NCBI GenBank assembly: GCA_040758475.1
Contig: JBFLVN010000142.1
Coordinates: forward strand, 1-9,410
Direction of reading: 5' to 3'
Origin: JBFLVN01 sp040758475
Lineage (GTDB): Bacteria > JAGRBM01
Length of the DNA stretch: 9,410 nt
The position numbers were made by a program, and so were the translations under genes. The notes beneath the pieces are model-generated. The model was not told the origin of the DNA. It saw only the letters and a list, made by a program, of their open reading frames with translations, and searched no databases. Shown piece by piece: positions 1-6,140 of the stretch. The stretch's first letter is position 1. Each line of letters starts with the position of its first letter.

Positions 1-70
1 AGAGACGGAAAGAGAGAAAACCGATGAATCCGAAGGCGAGGATTCCCGCGGCAAGCCAAGTCCAATTCAC
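1..70 (-). CDS. N-terminus of a membrane protein, cut by the window edge
   Basis: Twenty-three codons are visible, starting from a GTG at 70-68 and running off the left edge. They read MNWTWLAAGILAFGFIGFL followed by SFRL, a single strongly hydrophobic stretch that looks like a transmembrane helix or uncleaved signal anchor. An AGGAG Shine-Dalgarno sequence at 84-80 sits 9 bases before the GTG, which supports this start. The gene begins 40 bases after the GST stop codon on the same strand, so the two are probably co-transcribed. No function can be assigned from this fragment. The start is well supported but the family is unknown. Confidence 0.6.
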   Translation of the reverse strand, partial: MNWTWLAAGILAFGFIGFLSFRL

Positions 71-110
71 GAGTTGAAGCTCCTGGTGTCCCGCCGAAGT
101 GGAAAAGAGT

Positions 111-818
111 CTAGCGGATGGCGGCCTGTTCGGCAGCCCGTTTGCGGGCGGCGATTTCCCGGTATTTCCGGAAGCGGCCCACGAATTCGTCCGTCTGCTC
201 CCGGCTCCAGGCCACGGCGGGCCAGCCCTTTAATCCCTCGCAGCGGGCGATATGGGCTTTGACGTGGGGGCCGGGGCCGTCCCAGTTGAACCCCAATTGC
301 CGCAGGCCTTCGAGGCGGACGTAGATCGGGATGAGGATCACGTCGGTCAGGGTAGGGGCCTCTCCCCCGGCCCAGGGGGTTTTGGAGAGCCACCCCTCTA
401 CCGTCTCGAAGGCTTTGGAAAGCTGCTCACCCGCGGAGGCGATTCCCTCGGGCCGGCTGCCGTAATAGAGCCGGGCCGTGTTCAGCATGATGTTGCCGTC
501 CATCCACCGGACGCGCTCGCGGACGAGTTCCTTCTCCTTGGGATCGGCTGGAAGAAGCGGGTCCTGGGAGTATTTTTCTTCCAGGAATTCGAGGATCGGA
601 ATGGAATCGGGCTTGTACTCATCCCGGTAGCGGATCATGGGAATCTCGCGTTTGGGACTCCACTGGATGAACTCGGGCGGTAACGCAAAATCCTTGGGCC
701 GCACGGCCGAAGGGGCGATGGTGATTTCGTCGTGTTCGATCCCCCGGTGGGCCAGGGCGAATTTCACCCGCTTGGCGAAGGGGCAAATCCAGTGGCCGTA
801 GTACGTGACCTCGGGCAT
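111..818 (-). CDS. Glutathione S-transferase-like protein (thioredoxin fold plus helical domain)
   Basis: The 235-residue product has the two-domain GST layout. Residues 1-83 form a thioredoxin-like domain with Cys12 in CPFAKRV, close to the CPF/Y-x-x-RV site of omega-class GSTs. The cis-proline is Pro60 (IPMI) and the glutathione-contacting acid-Ser pair is Asp71-Ser72. Residues about 90-210 form the helical domain, with the helix-6 N-capping box Thr156-Leu-Thr-Asp159 that is usual for GSTs. A cysteine at the active site suggests thioltransferase, dehydroascorbate-reductase-like or lyase activity rather than classic conjugation; this is inferred from the class. The protein is probably cytoplasmic, as no signal peptide is visible. 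A TTG at 833 would add five residues, but it lies in the T-run of the upstream terminator. I therefore prefer the ATG at 818, preceded by a weak GGAAA. The terminator just upstream leaves no obvious room for its own promoter. Confidence 0.88.
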   Translation of the reverse strand: MPEVTYYGHWICPFAKRVKFALAHRGIEHDEITIAPSAVRPKDFALPPEFIQWSPKREIPMIRYRDEYKPDSIPILEFLEEKYSQDPLLPADPKEKELVRERVRWMDGNIMLNTARLYYGSRPEGIASAGEQLSKAFETVEGWLSKTPWAGGEAPTLTDVILIPIYVRLEGLRQLGFNWDGPGPHVKAHIARCEGLKGWPAVAWSREQTDEFVGRFRKYREIAARKRAAEQAAIR

Positions 819-831
819 TTCGTGAGTTTCC

Positions 832-867
832 AAAAAACACAGGGGCGGGTTGCCCCGCCCCTGGTGT
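832..867 (-). terminator. Intrinsic terminator after the thiolase gene
   Basis: On the minus strand a 9-bp GC-rich stem (arms 862-854 and 849-841, loop 853-850) is extended by about four more pairs around a one-base bulge. It is followed directly by a run of six T (837-832). This is a standard Rho-independent terminator for the thiolase gene ending at 876. It lies between two same-strand genes, so it may be a partial terminator that tunes how much transcription reaches the GST gene. Confidence 0.85.
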
Positions 868-875
868 CACTCTCT

Positions 876-2072
876 TTAAGCCGGGAAGGCTTCGAAGAGC
901 CCCGCCGCGCCCATGCCGCCGCCGATGCACATGGTGACGATGCCCCACTTCTTCTTGCGGCGGCGAAGTTCCAGGAGGATCGAACCCGCCTGCCGGGCGC
1001 CCGTCATGCCGTAGGGGTGGCCGATGGCGATGGCCCCGCCGTTCACATTGAGCTTGGCCGGGTCTATTCCAAGTTTGTCGCGGATGTAGACCACCTGCAC
1101 GGCAAAGGCCTCGTTGAGCTCAATGAGGTCGATGTCATCGAGCTTGAGGCCGTTGCGCTCGAGGAGCCTGGGAATGGCGAACACGGGGCCGATGCCCATC
1201 TCGTCGGGCTCGCACCCGGAGACGACGAGACCCCGGAATGCGCCGAGGGGTTTCTTGTTGCGCTTGGCCGCTTCCGCGTCGCTCATGAGGACGAGCGCCG
1301 CCGCGCCATCCGAAAGCTGGGAAGAATTTCCCGCCGTCACGGTCCCCTTCTGGGGGTCGAACACGGGGGGGAGTTTCTTTAATCCTTCGAGGGTCGTATC
1401 GGCCCGATTCCCCTCGTCGCGGTCGAAGGAGAACTCCTTGAAGCTCTTTTCTTTCGTCTCCTTGTTGACGATCACCTGCTTCACGTTGATGGGGGCGATC
1501 TCTTCCTTGTCGCGGCCCGAACTCTGGAACTCGGCCGTACGCTTCTGGCTCTGGAGGGAGTATTCGTCCTGCAGGTCGCGGGCGACGTTGTAGCGTTTGG
1601 CCACCACTTCGGCCGTCATGCCCATGGGCATGTAAATGGCTGGCTTCGTCTTCATCACGGTGGCGTTGACCGCGTCGTTCATGTTCATGTTCTTCTGCAC
1701 TTTGGTGATGGACTCGACGCCGCAGCCCACCATGATGGGGGCGCCGTCCACGACGATCCGCTGGGCGGCGATGGCCGTGGCTTGGAGGCCCGACGAGCAG
1801 AAGCGGTTCACCGTCATGCCGCTCACGGTGACGGGGCAGCCCGCCGCGACGGCGGCCACGCGGGCCACGTTGTTGCCGGTCGATCCTTCCGGAAGGCCGC
1901 AGCCGGCCACCACGTCTTCGACTTCGCCGGGCTCGATCCCCGCGCGCTTGATGGCGTTACTGATCGTGTGGGCCAGCATGTCGGCCCCGTGGGTGTTGTT
2001 GAGGGCCCCCTTGAAGGCCTTTCCGATGGGAGTGCGGGCGGTCGAGACGATAACGGCTTGCTTGGCGCTCAT
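876..2072 (-). CDS. Acetyl-CoA acyltransferase / thiolase family
   Basis: Thiolases transfer an acyl group between acyl-CoA and acetyl-CoA, either cleaving 3-ketoacyl-CoA in beta-oxidation or condensing two acetyl-CoA. The 398-residue length is typical. The nucleophilic cysteine is Cys92 in NRFCSSGLQ. The NEAFA motif is at 320-324, the catalytic histidine is His352 in NGGAIAIGHPYG, and the second catalytic cysteine is Cys382 in MCIGGGMGAAG. All catalytic positions are intact. The His motif reads GHPYGMTGAR instead of the commoner GHPLGASGAR, a variation seen in some degradative thiolase groups. The ATG at 2072 has an AGGAG sequence about 6 bases upstream. The protein is cytoplasmic. The gene ends before a strong terminator, and its upstream region holds palindromes resembling TetR-type operators. 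Fatty-acid degradation is likelier than biosynthesis, but sequence alone cannot decide the substrate. Confidence 0.95.
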   Translation of the reverse strand: MSAKQAVIVSTARTPIGKAFKGALNNTHGADMLAHTISNAIKRAGIEPGEVEDVVAGCGLPEGSTGNNVARVAAVAAGCPVTVSGMTVNRFCSSGLQATAIAAQRIVVDGAPIMVGCGVESITKVQKNMNMNDAVNATVMKTKPAIYMPMGMTAEVVAKRYNVARDLQDEYSLQSQKRTAEFQSSGRDKEEIAPINVKQVIVNKETKEKSFKEFSFDRDEGNRADTTLEGLKKLPPVFDPQKGTVTAGNSSQLSDGAAALVLMSDAEAAKRNKKPLGAFRGLVVSGCEPDEMGIGPVFAIPRLLERNGLKLDDIDLIELNEAFAVQVVYIRDKLGIDPAKLNVNGGAIAIGHPYGMTGARQAGSILLELRRRKKKWGIVTMCIGGGMGAAGLFEAFPA

Positions 2073-2160
2073 GGTTTTCTCCTGTTTTTTTGGATGGGGC
2101 TTTTGAGAATCGTGGGAAGCTTTTTTGGACTCCCCGCGCTCACCGGTCTTCCCGGATCGG

Positions 2161-2174
2161 TGAACAATTGTTCA
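2161..2174. promoter_or_regulatory. Perfect 14-bp palindrome, candidate repressor operator
   Basis: TGAACAATTGTTCA reads the same on both strands and sits about 87 bases upstream of the thiolase start, overlapping the likely -10/+1 region of its promoter. A perfect AT-centred palindrome of this size in that position is typical of a TetR- or MarR-family dimer site. No regulator gene is present in the window, so the binding protein is unknown. Confidence 0.55.
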
Positions 2175-2201
2175 TTACTTCCTTTGCCCCGGAGGCGTCA
2201 A
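2172..2201 (-). promoter_or_regulatory. Possible sigma-70 promoter for the thiolase gene
   Basis: On the minus strand TTGACG (2201-2196) matches five of six -35 consensus bases. Eighteen bases further on is TAATGA (2177-2172), a poor -10 match. The -10 assignment is weak, but the position fits a transcript of about 95 bases of leader and overlaps the 14-bp palindrome. Confidence 0.35.
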
Positions 2202-2230
2202 GGAAAAGTAGGTGAAGCCTCACTTTTAAC

Positions 2231-2244
2231 TGACGCATTCGTCA
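2231..2244. promoter_or_regulatory. Near-perfect palindrome TGACG-N4-CGTCA, second candidate operator
   Basis: TGACGCATTCGTCA has six of seven half-site positions symmetric, with an extra AA/TT match three bases out on each side (2228-2247). Its centre is 70 bp from the centre of the palindrome at 2161-2174. It lies upstream of the leftward -35 box, where an activator or a second repressor dimer could bind. Confidence 0.45.
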
Positions 2245-2356
2245 TTTGGAGGCCCTCCTGCGAAATTGGGATGCGGCGAGACGTGATGCAGGTTCTCGCC
2301 AGCCTTCGCCGGGTGGCCCACCCGGGCCGCGCCAAGGATACAATTCCTCCGTCCTG

Positions 2357-2376
2357 CCTCTGACATTCCTCAGAGG
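2357..2376. repeat. Inverted repeat CCTCTGA-N6-TCAGAGG
   Basis: Seven-base arms are perfectly complementary around a six-base spacer. The repeat lies about 20 bases upstream of the rightward extended -10 box, covering the -35 zone of the reductase-haem gene promoter. It could be a dimeric regulator site; no T-run follows it, so it is not a terminator. Confidence 0.4.
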
Positions 2377-2393
2377 TGATCGCTTCGGCGGGA

Positions 2394-2414
2394 TGATATA
2401 AGGTGCGCCGCACC
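2394..2414 (+). promoter_or_regulatory. Extended -10 promoter with a palindrome at the start site
   Basis: TG-A-TATAAG (2394-2402) is an extended -10 box with five of six core matches, 49 bases before the ATG at 2452. No good -35 is present, as is usual for extended -10 promoters. The palindrome GGTGCGCCGCACC (2402-2414) starts on the last base of the -10 and spans the expected transcription start. That is a classic place for a repressor to block initiation. Confidence 0.5.
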
Positions 2415-2451
2415 GGGATCGCCCGGGGAATTTTCAGGAGATTTGCGTGTC

Positions 2452-4287
2452 ATGGAACCAGGCCATACAGCCTTTGGAATGTGGAGCGGAGGGCGCTTCC
2501 TCCATTTCGGTGAACCGATCACCCCCGAGCGTCTCACGAGCCTCACCCAGCGGGCCTACGACAAAGGGGTCCGTACCTTCCTGACGGCCGACGTCTACGG
2601 GAACGGCGAGTCCGACAAAATTCTTTGCGAAGCCCTCAAGGGAAAACCCCGCGATTCCTATTGCCTCGTGGGGGGCATCGGCCACGACATCTATAAAGGG
2701 GAGCGCTTTGGCGAAAAAGGCTACCAGCGCTTTACCGATCCCCTTCTTCGCGGCGAATCCGAGTACGGCGATTTCATCCGCATGGCGACCGAGAAGGAAT
2801 TAGAGCGCTGCGGGACTTCCCATTTCGACCTCCTCTTCATCCACAACCCCGACCGGCGCGGCTACACGAGCGCCGCCGTGTGGGACGGCATGCAGAAGGT
2901 GAAGGACGCGGGGCTTACGAAGAAAATCGGCATCGCCATCGGCCCGGCCAACGGATTTACGATCGATTTGATCAATTGCTTCGAGCGTTTTGGCGGCCAG
3001 ATCGACTGGGCCATGGTGATCCTGAATCCCTTCGAGCCCTGGCCTTCTTCCTTCGTCCTGGAAGCGGCGAAGAAACACGACGTAAAACTCATCGCCCGCG
3101 TGGTCGATTACGGCGGCATCTTCCACGACGACGTGAAGCCCGGCCACGTCTTCCCGCGCACGGACCACCGGAGCTTCCGCGGCCACGGGTGGGTGGAAGC
3201 GGCTTGCGAGAAACTCGAAAAAATCCGGCCCATCGCGAAGAAGCATGGCCTTACGCCCCTCCAGCTCGCTTGCCAGTGGGATCTCTCCCACGACGCCATC
3301 AAGTCCGTGGTGCCGACCCTTATCCAGGAACAGGGGAAAGACCCGCGCCCCATCGAATCGAAGCTCGACGAGCTCGCCGCCGTTCCGGCGCAGGTGAAGC
3401 TATCGAAAGAGGAAGTGGCCGAAATCCGCAAAGTGGGTGACAACACGAACTGCATGCAGCTGAAAGGCTCTTCGCTCCAGTACCAGGGCCCCGAGCAGGC
3501 CGACCAGTGGCCCATGAGGCCGGAGATTCTCGAAACCGCCCGCCGCTGGGGCGTCGAGCCCGACCGGGACCTCCACTACAAGGACGATCCCCGCGACCTT
3601 CGGGAAAAAGGGATGCCGAAAAAGGGCGTTCCCCAGACTTCCGACAAGCGGCTCTATTTGCAGCTCCAGGTCTTTACGGGCGCCAACGGCACGGGCGCCC
3701 TCGTCGAAGCGGCCAAGCGCTCGGGACTCGAAATGGTCCTCTACGCGAGCGCAAGCGATCCCCGCGGCGTCGCCACTCTGGTGCTCGCCGAAGACCCGGT
3801 GATCTTCGCCACCAAGGCCCGTGACCTTTTGAATTCCGAGCCTTTCTCCAAACTAACGCCCGTCCCCGAAATGACCATGTTCGGACGGACTTACGGCACG
3901 GGCCGCGAGGAGGATTTGGAGGACTGGCTCCTTGAGCACCCGCGCCGCAACACCATGAACGCCGAATGGCCCTGGGCGATCTGGTATCCCCTGCGCCGCA
4001 AGAGCGAATTTTACCGCCTCCCCGACGCCGAGAAGGGAAAGATTCTCATGGAGCACGGGATGATCGGCCGGAACTTCGGCCAGGCCGGCTACGCCGGGGA
4101 CATTCGTTTGGAGTGCTTCGGCCTCGACCGGGACGACAACGAATTTATCATCGGCGTCGTGGGCCCACGCCTCGATTGGCTCAGCAAGCTCATCGAAGCC
4201 ATGCGCCCCACTCAGCAGACCTCCCTGTGGCTCGAAAAACTCGGCCCCTTCTTCGTCGGAAGGACCATCTGGAAGAGCGGGTCGTGA
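2452..4287 (+). CDS. Fusion: aldo/keto-reductase-like barrel + chlorite-dismutase/HemQ-like haem domain
   Basis: The 611-residue protein has two domains in one frame. Residues 1-332 resemble aldo/keto reductases: TADVYGNGES (45-54, Tyr49), DLLFIHNPD (126-134, His131), IGIAIGPANG (159-168) and LTPLQLACQW (267-276). Leu44 stands where the catalytic Asp is expected, and LVGGIG (72-77) lacks the catalytic Lys, so a normal NADPH reductase activity is doubtful. A linker (333-397) leads to residues 398-608, which match the chlorite dismutase family. They contain WYPLRRKSEFYRLPD (511-525, Tyr512 in the YP motif), MEHGMIGR (533-540, His535 as proximal haem ligand), FGLDRDDNEFIIGV (556-569) and the closing GPFFVGR (598-604). 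The haem domain could be a coproheme-decarboxylase-like or peroxide-handling unit. ATG 2452 is preferred: AGGAG (2436-2440) is 11 bases away, but only 2 from the alternative TTG at 2443. There is no signal peptide, so it is cytoplasmic. Confidence 0.85.
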   Translation: MEPGHTAFGMWSGGRFLHFGEPITPERLTSLTQRAYDKGVRTFLTADVYGNGESDKILCEALKGKPRDSYCLVGGIGHDIYKGERFGEKGYQRFTDPLLRGESEYGDFIRMATEKELERCGTSHFDLLFIHNPDRRGYTSAAVWDGMQKVKDAGLTKKIGIAIGPANGFTIDLINCFERFGGQIDWAMVILNPFEPWPSSFVLEAAKKHDVKLIARVVDYGGIFHDDVKPGHVFPRTDHRSFRGHGWVEAACEKLEKIRPIAKKHGLTPLQLACQWDLSHDAIKSVVPTLIQEQGKDPRPIESKLDELAAVPAQVKLSKEEVAEIRKVGDNTNCMQLKGSSLQYQGPEQADQWPMRPEILETARRWGVEPDRDLHYKDDPRDLREKGMPKKGVPQTSDKRLYLQLQVFTGANGTGALVEAAKRSGLEMVLYASASDPRGVATLVLAEDPVIFATKARDLLNSEPFSKLTPVPEMTMFGRTYGTGREEDLEDWLLEHPRRNTMNAEWPWAIWYPLRRKSEFYRLPDAEKGKILMEHGMIGRNFGQAGYAGDIRLECFGLDRDDNEFIIGVVGPRLDWLSKLIEAMRPTQQTSLWLEKLGPFFVGRTIWKSGS

Positions 4288-4304
4288 CGGGAACCAGCTA
4301 ACCC

Positions 4305-5003
4305 TTACGGCTCGAAACGTACCCCGGCCAGGAACATTACGGCGCTCAAATTGAGGCCGTCTTTGGGGAGAGGGATGCCATCGATATCCCCCTCCAAGCT
4401 CCCCATGTTGAGCGTCCAGTTGAGTTCGAGGGACAAGCGGGTTTTTGGCGAAATCGCAGCTTCCCCTCCCGCGCCAACGCGGAAAGCCACAGCAGCGTAA
4501 GGTTTGGCATTGCATCCCGAAGCTGCGCCCCAAACGCAGTCTTCTGGATGGGCAAAATGCAGCCAGTTGAGGTGGGCCCCAAGGCCACCGGTTAAATAAT
4601 AGGTGCGTTTTTCGCTACGGCCCTTGGGGTGGAATAAGATGTACGGAAGAGCCGTGAAAGTATTCATGTCCCCGAGATTTGTCCCGGGCGCGGTAAGTCC
4701 CATGCGGCTCCATTCCAACGCGAGCCCGAGGGAAGTCCTCTGGCTGAGATCGATGGCCACTGTTCCTCCTGCCCGGAAACCGGCATCTCCTTTCGCTTCG
4801 GCCGGCTGGCCGACGATGCTGGTGACAAACGTTTCTCCAGCCTCATCCACTGGTTGGGTGGGAATTTGAACGCCGACCCGCAGGCTAAAAGTGACCTTTC
4901 GTTTCGCTATCGTGCCCGGTTCTTCTCCGAAGCTTTTTCCGGGGATCAAAGCCGCCACGAAAAGAAGGCAAACCCCCACCAGCGCTCGCGCGCTACAACG
5001 CAT
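4305..5003 (-). CDS. Predicted outer-membrane beta-barrel protein
   Basis: The 232-residue product starts with a signal peptide (basic MRCSARA, hydrophobic 8-21, probable cleavage after SFG at 26). The mature part alternates polar and hydrophobic residues in short strands such as KVTFSLRVGVQIP, GGTVAIDLS, TSLGLALEWSRMG, TYYLTGGLGAHLNWL, PYAAVAFRVGAGGEA, TRLSLELNWTLNMG and AVMFLAGVRF. This is the pattern of a small eight-strand outer-membrane barrel of the OmpA/OprF-like opacity type. Cys156 and Cys164 lie in one predicted surface loop and may form a disulphide. The last residues are VRFEP, not the usual terminal Phe. The ATG at 5003 has a GGAGG 4 bases upstream. A TATAAA box is at 5044-5039. 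It converges on the fusion gene with a 17-base gap and no clear terminator. The exact role is unknown. Confidence 0.75.
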   Translation of the reverse strand: MRCSARALVGVCLLFVAALIPGKSFGEEPGTIAKRKVTFSLRVGVQIPTQPVDEAGETFVTSIVGQPAEAKGDAGFRAGGTVAIDLSQRTSLGLALEWSRMGLTAPGTNLGDMNTFTALPYILFHPKGRSEKRTYYLTGGLGAHLNWLHFAHPEDCVWGAASGCNAKPYAAVAFRVGAGGEAAISPKTRLSLELNWTLNMGSLEGDIDGIPLPKDGLNLSAVMFLAGVRFEP

Positions 5004-5038
5004 CGATCCTCCCCCTGTCTCCGCCGTCGAATTAGCGA

Positions 5039-5044
5039 TTTATA
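5039..5044 (-). promoter_or_regulatory. -10-like box for the beta-barrel gene
   Basis: TATAAA on the minus strand matches five of six consensus bases and lies about 36 bases before the start codon. The -35 zone holds only a poor match (TTTCCC at 17 bases spacing), so this is a tentative promoter. Confidence 0.3.
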
Positions 5045-5126
5045 GCCGTTCTTGTTCTGTTGGGAAACTTGGGATGAGGTTGAAACACTGGCTAAGCCCT
5101 TTTCTTTCCCTGGCGGACCGTCCAAA

Positions 5127-5151
5127 TTCCCGCCCGTTCCAAAGGCGGGAA
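5127..5151 (+). promoter_or_regulatory. Leader inverted repeat TTCCCGCC-N9-GGCGGGAA
   Basis: Two perfectly complementary 8-base arms flank a 9-base spacer and end 12 bases before the ATG at 5164. In RNA this would be a stable hairpin just upstream of, and partly including, the purine-rich ribosome-binding region. As DNA it could be an operator. No T-run follows, so it is not a terminator. Confidence 0.4.
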
Positions 5152-5163
5152 GAAAGGGTCTTC

Positions 5164-6081
5164 ATGTACAAGCATTCTTTTGTTTTCCGTTCCATTCTCG
5201 CGGCGGTGCTCCTCGTGGGCGGCGCCGCCCTGGCCAGCTCCTGCGACGACAGCAACGCAATTGGCCTGGGGCTTTTGGACACGGGCGCCAACGGCGCCGA
5301 CATCGCGGACAGCCTTGATACCCACTGCCTGAGTTACTGCGATGGCGACCAGGGAAATACCGAATTGCGGGTGGCGTACGATTACGACCTCGTCGCCGCG
5401 TACGAGCTGACCTGGTGGGATATTTGGACCCTCTGGTACGAGGACATCTACGGCGAAGAGGCCGTGCAGGACGCCGTGGACGCGATCCCCGATGGGGAAG
5501 AGCGGGTCCTCACTTTCGCCTACTCGAGCCTCATCAATTGCAACAGCACGGACGTGGATGACGGTGATGCGACCGGCGGGACGATCCGGCAGAGCGACGT
5601 CTTCACCGCCAACTTCGCGAGCGGAAATACGACGCCCCCCGATCTGAGCGGCGACGGCTACGCGCTCACCGAGACCCTCACGCTCACCAATTGCGTCATT
5701 AAAGCGGACATCCTTCCCGAGCCCGCGGGCACCGTCGATCCCCTGGAGGCGATCCGCCTCAACGGTACCGCCGTCTACACCCAGTTCGATCCGGGCACGG
5801 AGACCGCGGACGATCCCTACGTCGAGACGGCCACGGGGCGCATCACGATCGACGCGGATTTGAACAACGACGGGACTTTCGGCGATGACCTCTGGGGCGG
5901 CGAAGTGAACTTCGACGTCGAGTACACGAACTTTGAAGGAAGCACCCGGAACGGCGGCCTCTGTTTCGGAACGACCGTGGCTTTCGGCGAAGACGACGAT
6001 GGCAGCGACGACGACGACTGCGCCGACAACGCGGGCGGTTTCGTGGCGGCTAGCAAGATCTATCCGCTCCCGCCTCCTTGA
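5164..6081 (+). CDS. Secreted acidic cysteine-containing protein of unknown function
   Basis: I do not recognise this 305-residue protein. Residues 1-26 are a signal peptide. ALA at 22-24 suits signal peptidase I, while Cys27 after LASS is a non-canonical lipobox, so it may instead be a lipoprotein. The mature chain is very acidic, with an EDDDGSDDDD run at 276-285. It carries six further cysteines (55, 59, 126, 177, 267, 286), enough for three disulphides. DLNNDGTFGDD (232-242) resembles an EF-hand or dockerin-type calcium loop, though the last ligand position is imperfect. The middle region is rich in Thr, Asp and alternating strands. The open frame extends upstream to 4891, but the signal peptide and a GGG 5 bases before ATG 5164 fix the start here. 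A strong terminator follows. The placement divergent to the outer-membrane barrel gene hints at a cell-envelope role, by position only. Confidence 0.75.
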   Translation: MYKHSFVFRSILAAVLLVGGAALASSCDDSNAIGLGLLDTGANGADIADSLDTHCLSYCDGDQGNTELRVAYDYDLVAAYELTWWDIWTLWYEDIYGEEAVQDAVDAIPDGEERVLTFAYSSLINCNSTDVDDGDATGGTIRQSDVFTANFASGNTTPPDLSGDGYALTETLTLTNCVIKADILPEPAGTVDPLEAIRLNGTAVYTQFDPGTETADDPYVETATGRITIDADLNNDGTFGDDLWGGEVNFDVEYTNFEGSTRNGGLCFGTTVAFGEDDDGSDDDDCADNAGGFVAASKIYPLPPP

Positions 6082-6108
6082 ACTTCGAGTGATTGCGGAT
6101 TTTTCTAC

Positions 6109-6140
6109 GCCCGGCCCCGCAAGGGGCCGGGCTTTTTATT
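6109..6140 (+). terminator. Intrinsic terminator with perfect 10-bp stem and GCAA loop
   Basis: Arms 6109-6118 and 6123-6132 pair perfectly as a 10-bp GC stem closed by the GNRA loop GCAA, followed by TTTTTATT (6133-6140). It terminates the acidic secreted protein gene that ends 27 bases upstream. On the minus strand no T-run follows the stem, so it works in one direction only. Its T-run contains the stop codon of the convergent lipoprotein gene. Confidence 0.93.

Larger units (their letters stand above)
2073..2451. other. Divergent intergenic region, rich in palindromes
   Basis: These 379 bases separate the thiolase (leftward) from the reductase-haem fusion gene (rightward). I see no convincing gene in them. 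The content is two candidate operators near the thiolase side, a leftward -35-like box, two further inverted repeats at 2357-2376 and 2402-2414, and a rightward extended -10 box. An additional small GC hairpin (GGGTG-GCC-CACCC) lies at 2311-2323. Confidence 0.6.

Noticed and set aside
819..833. TTG start at 833 for the GST gene
   Set aside because: The TTG overlaps the terminator T-run and lacks a ribosome-binding site; ATG at 818 gives the normal GST N-terminus.
732..1382. Long plus-strand open frames opposite the thiolase and GST genes
   Set aside because: They are antisense shadows of strongly conserved coding regions, with His/Gly/Arg-rich translations and no motifs.
2198..2413. A 71-codon minus-strand open frame in the divergent intergenic region
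   Set aside because: The translation has no recognisable domain, no Shine-Dalgarno and it runs across several palindromes and both promoter regions; it looks like a chance frame in GC-rich DNA.
4891..5163. N-terminal extension of the acidic secreted protein
   Set aside because: It overlaps the start of the opposite barrel gene and would bury a clear signal peptide; the ATG at 5164 with upstream purines is better.
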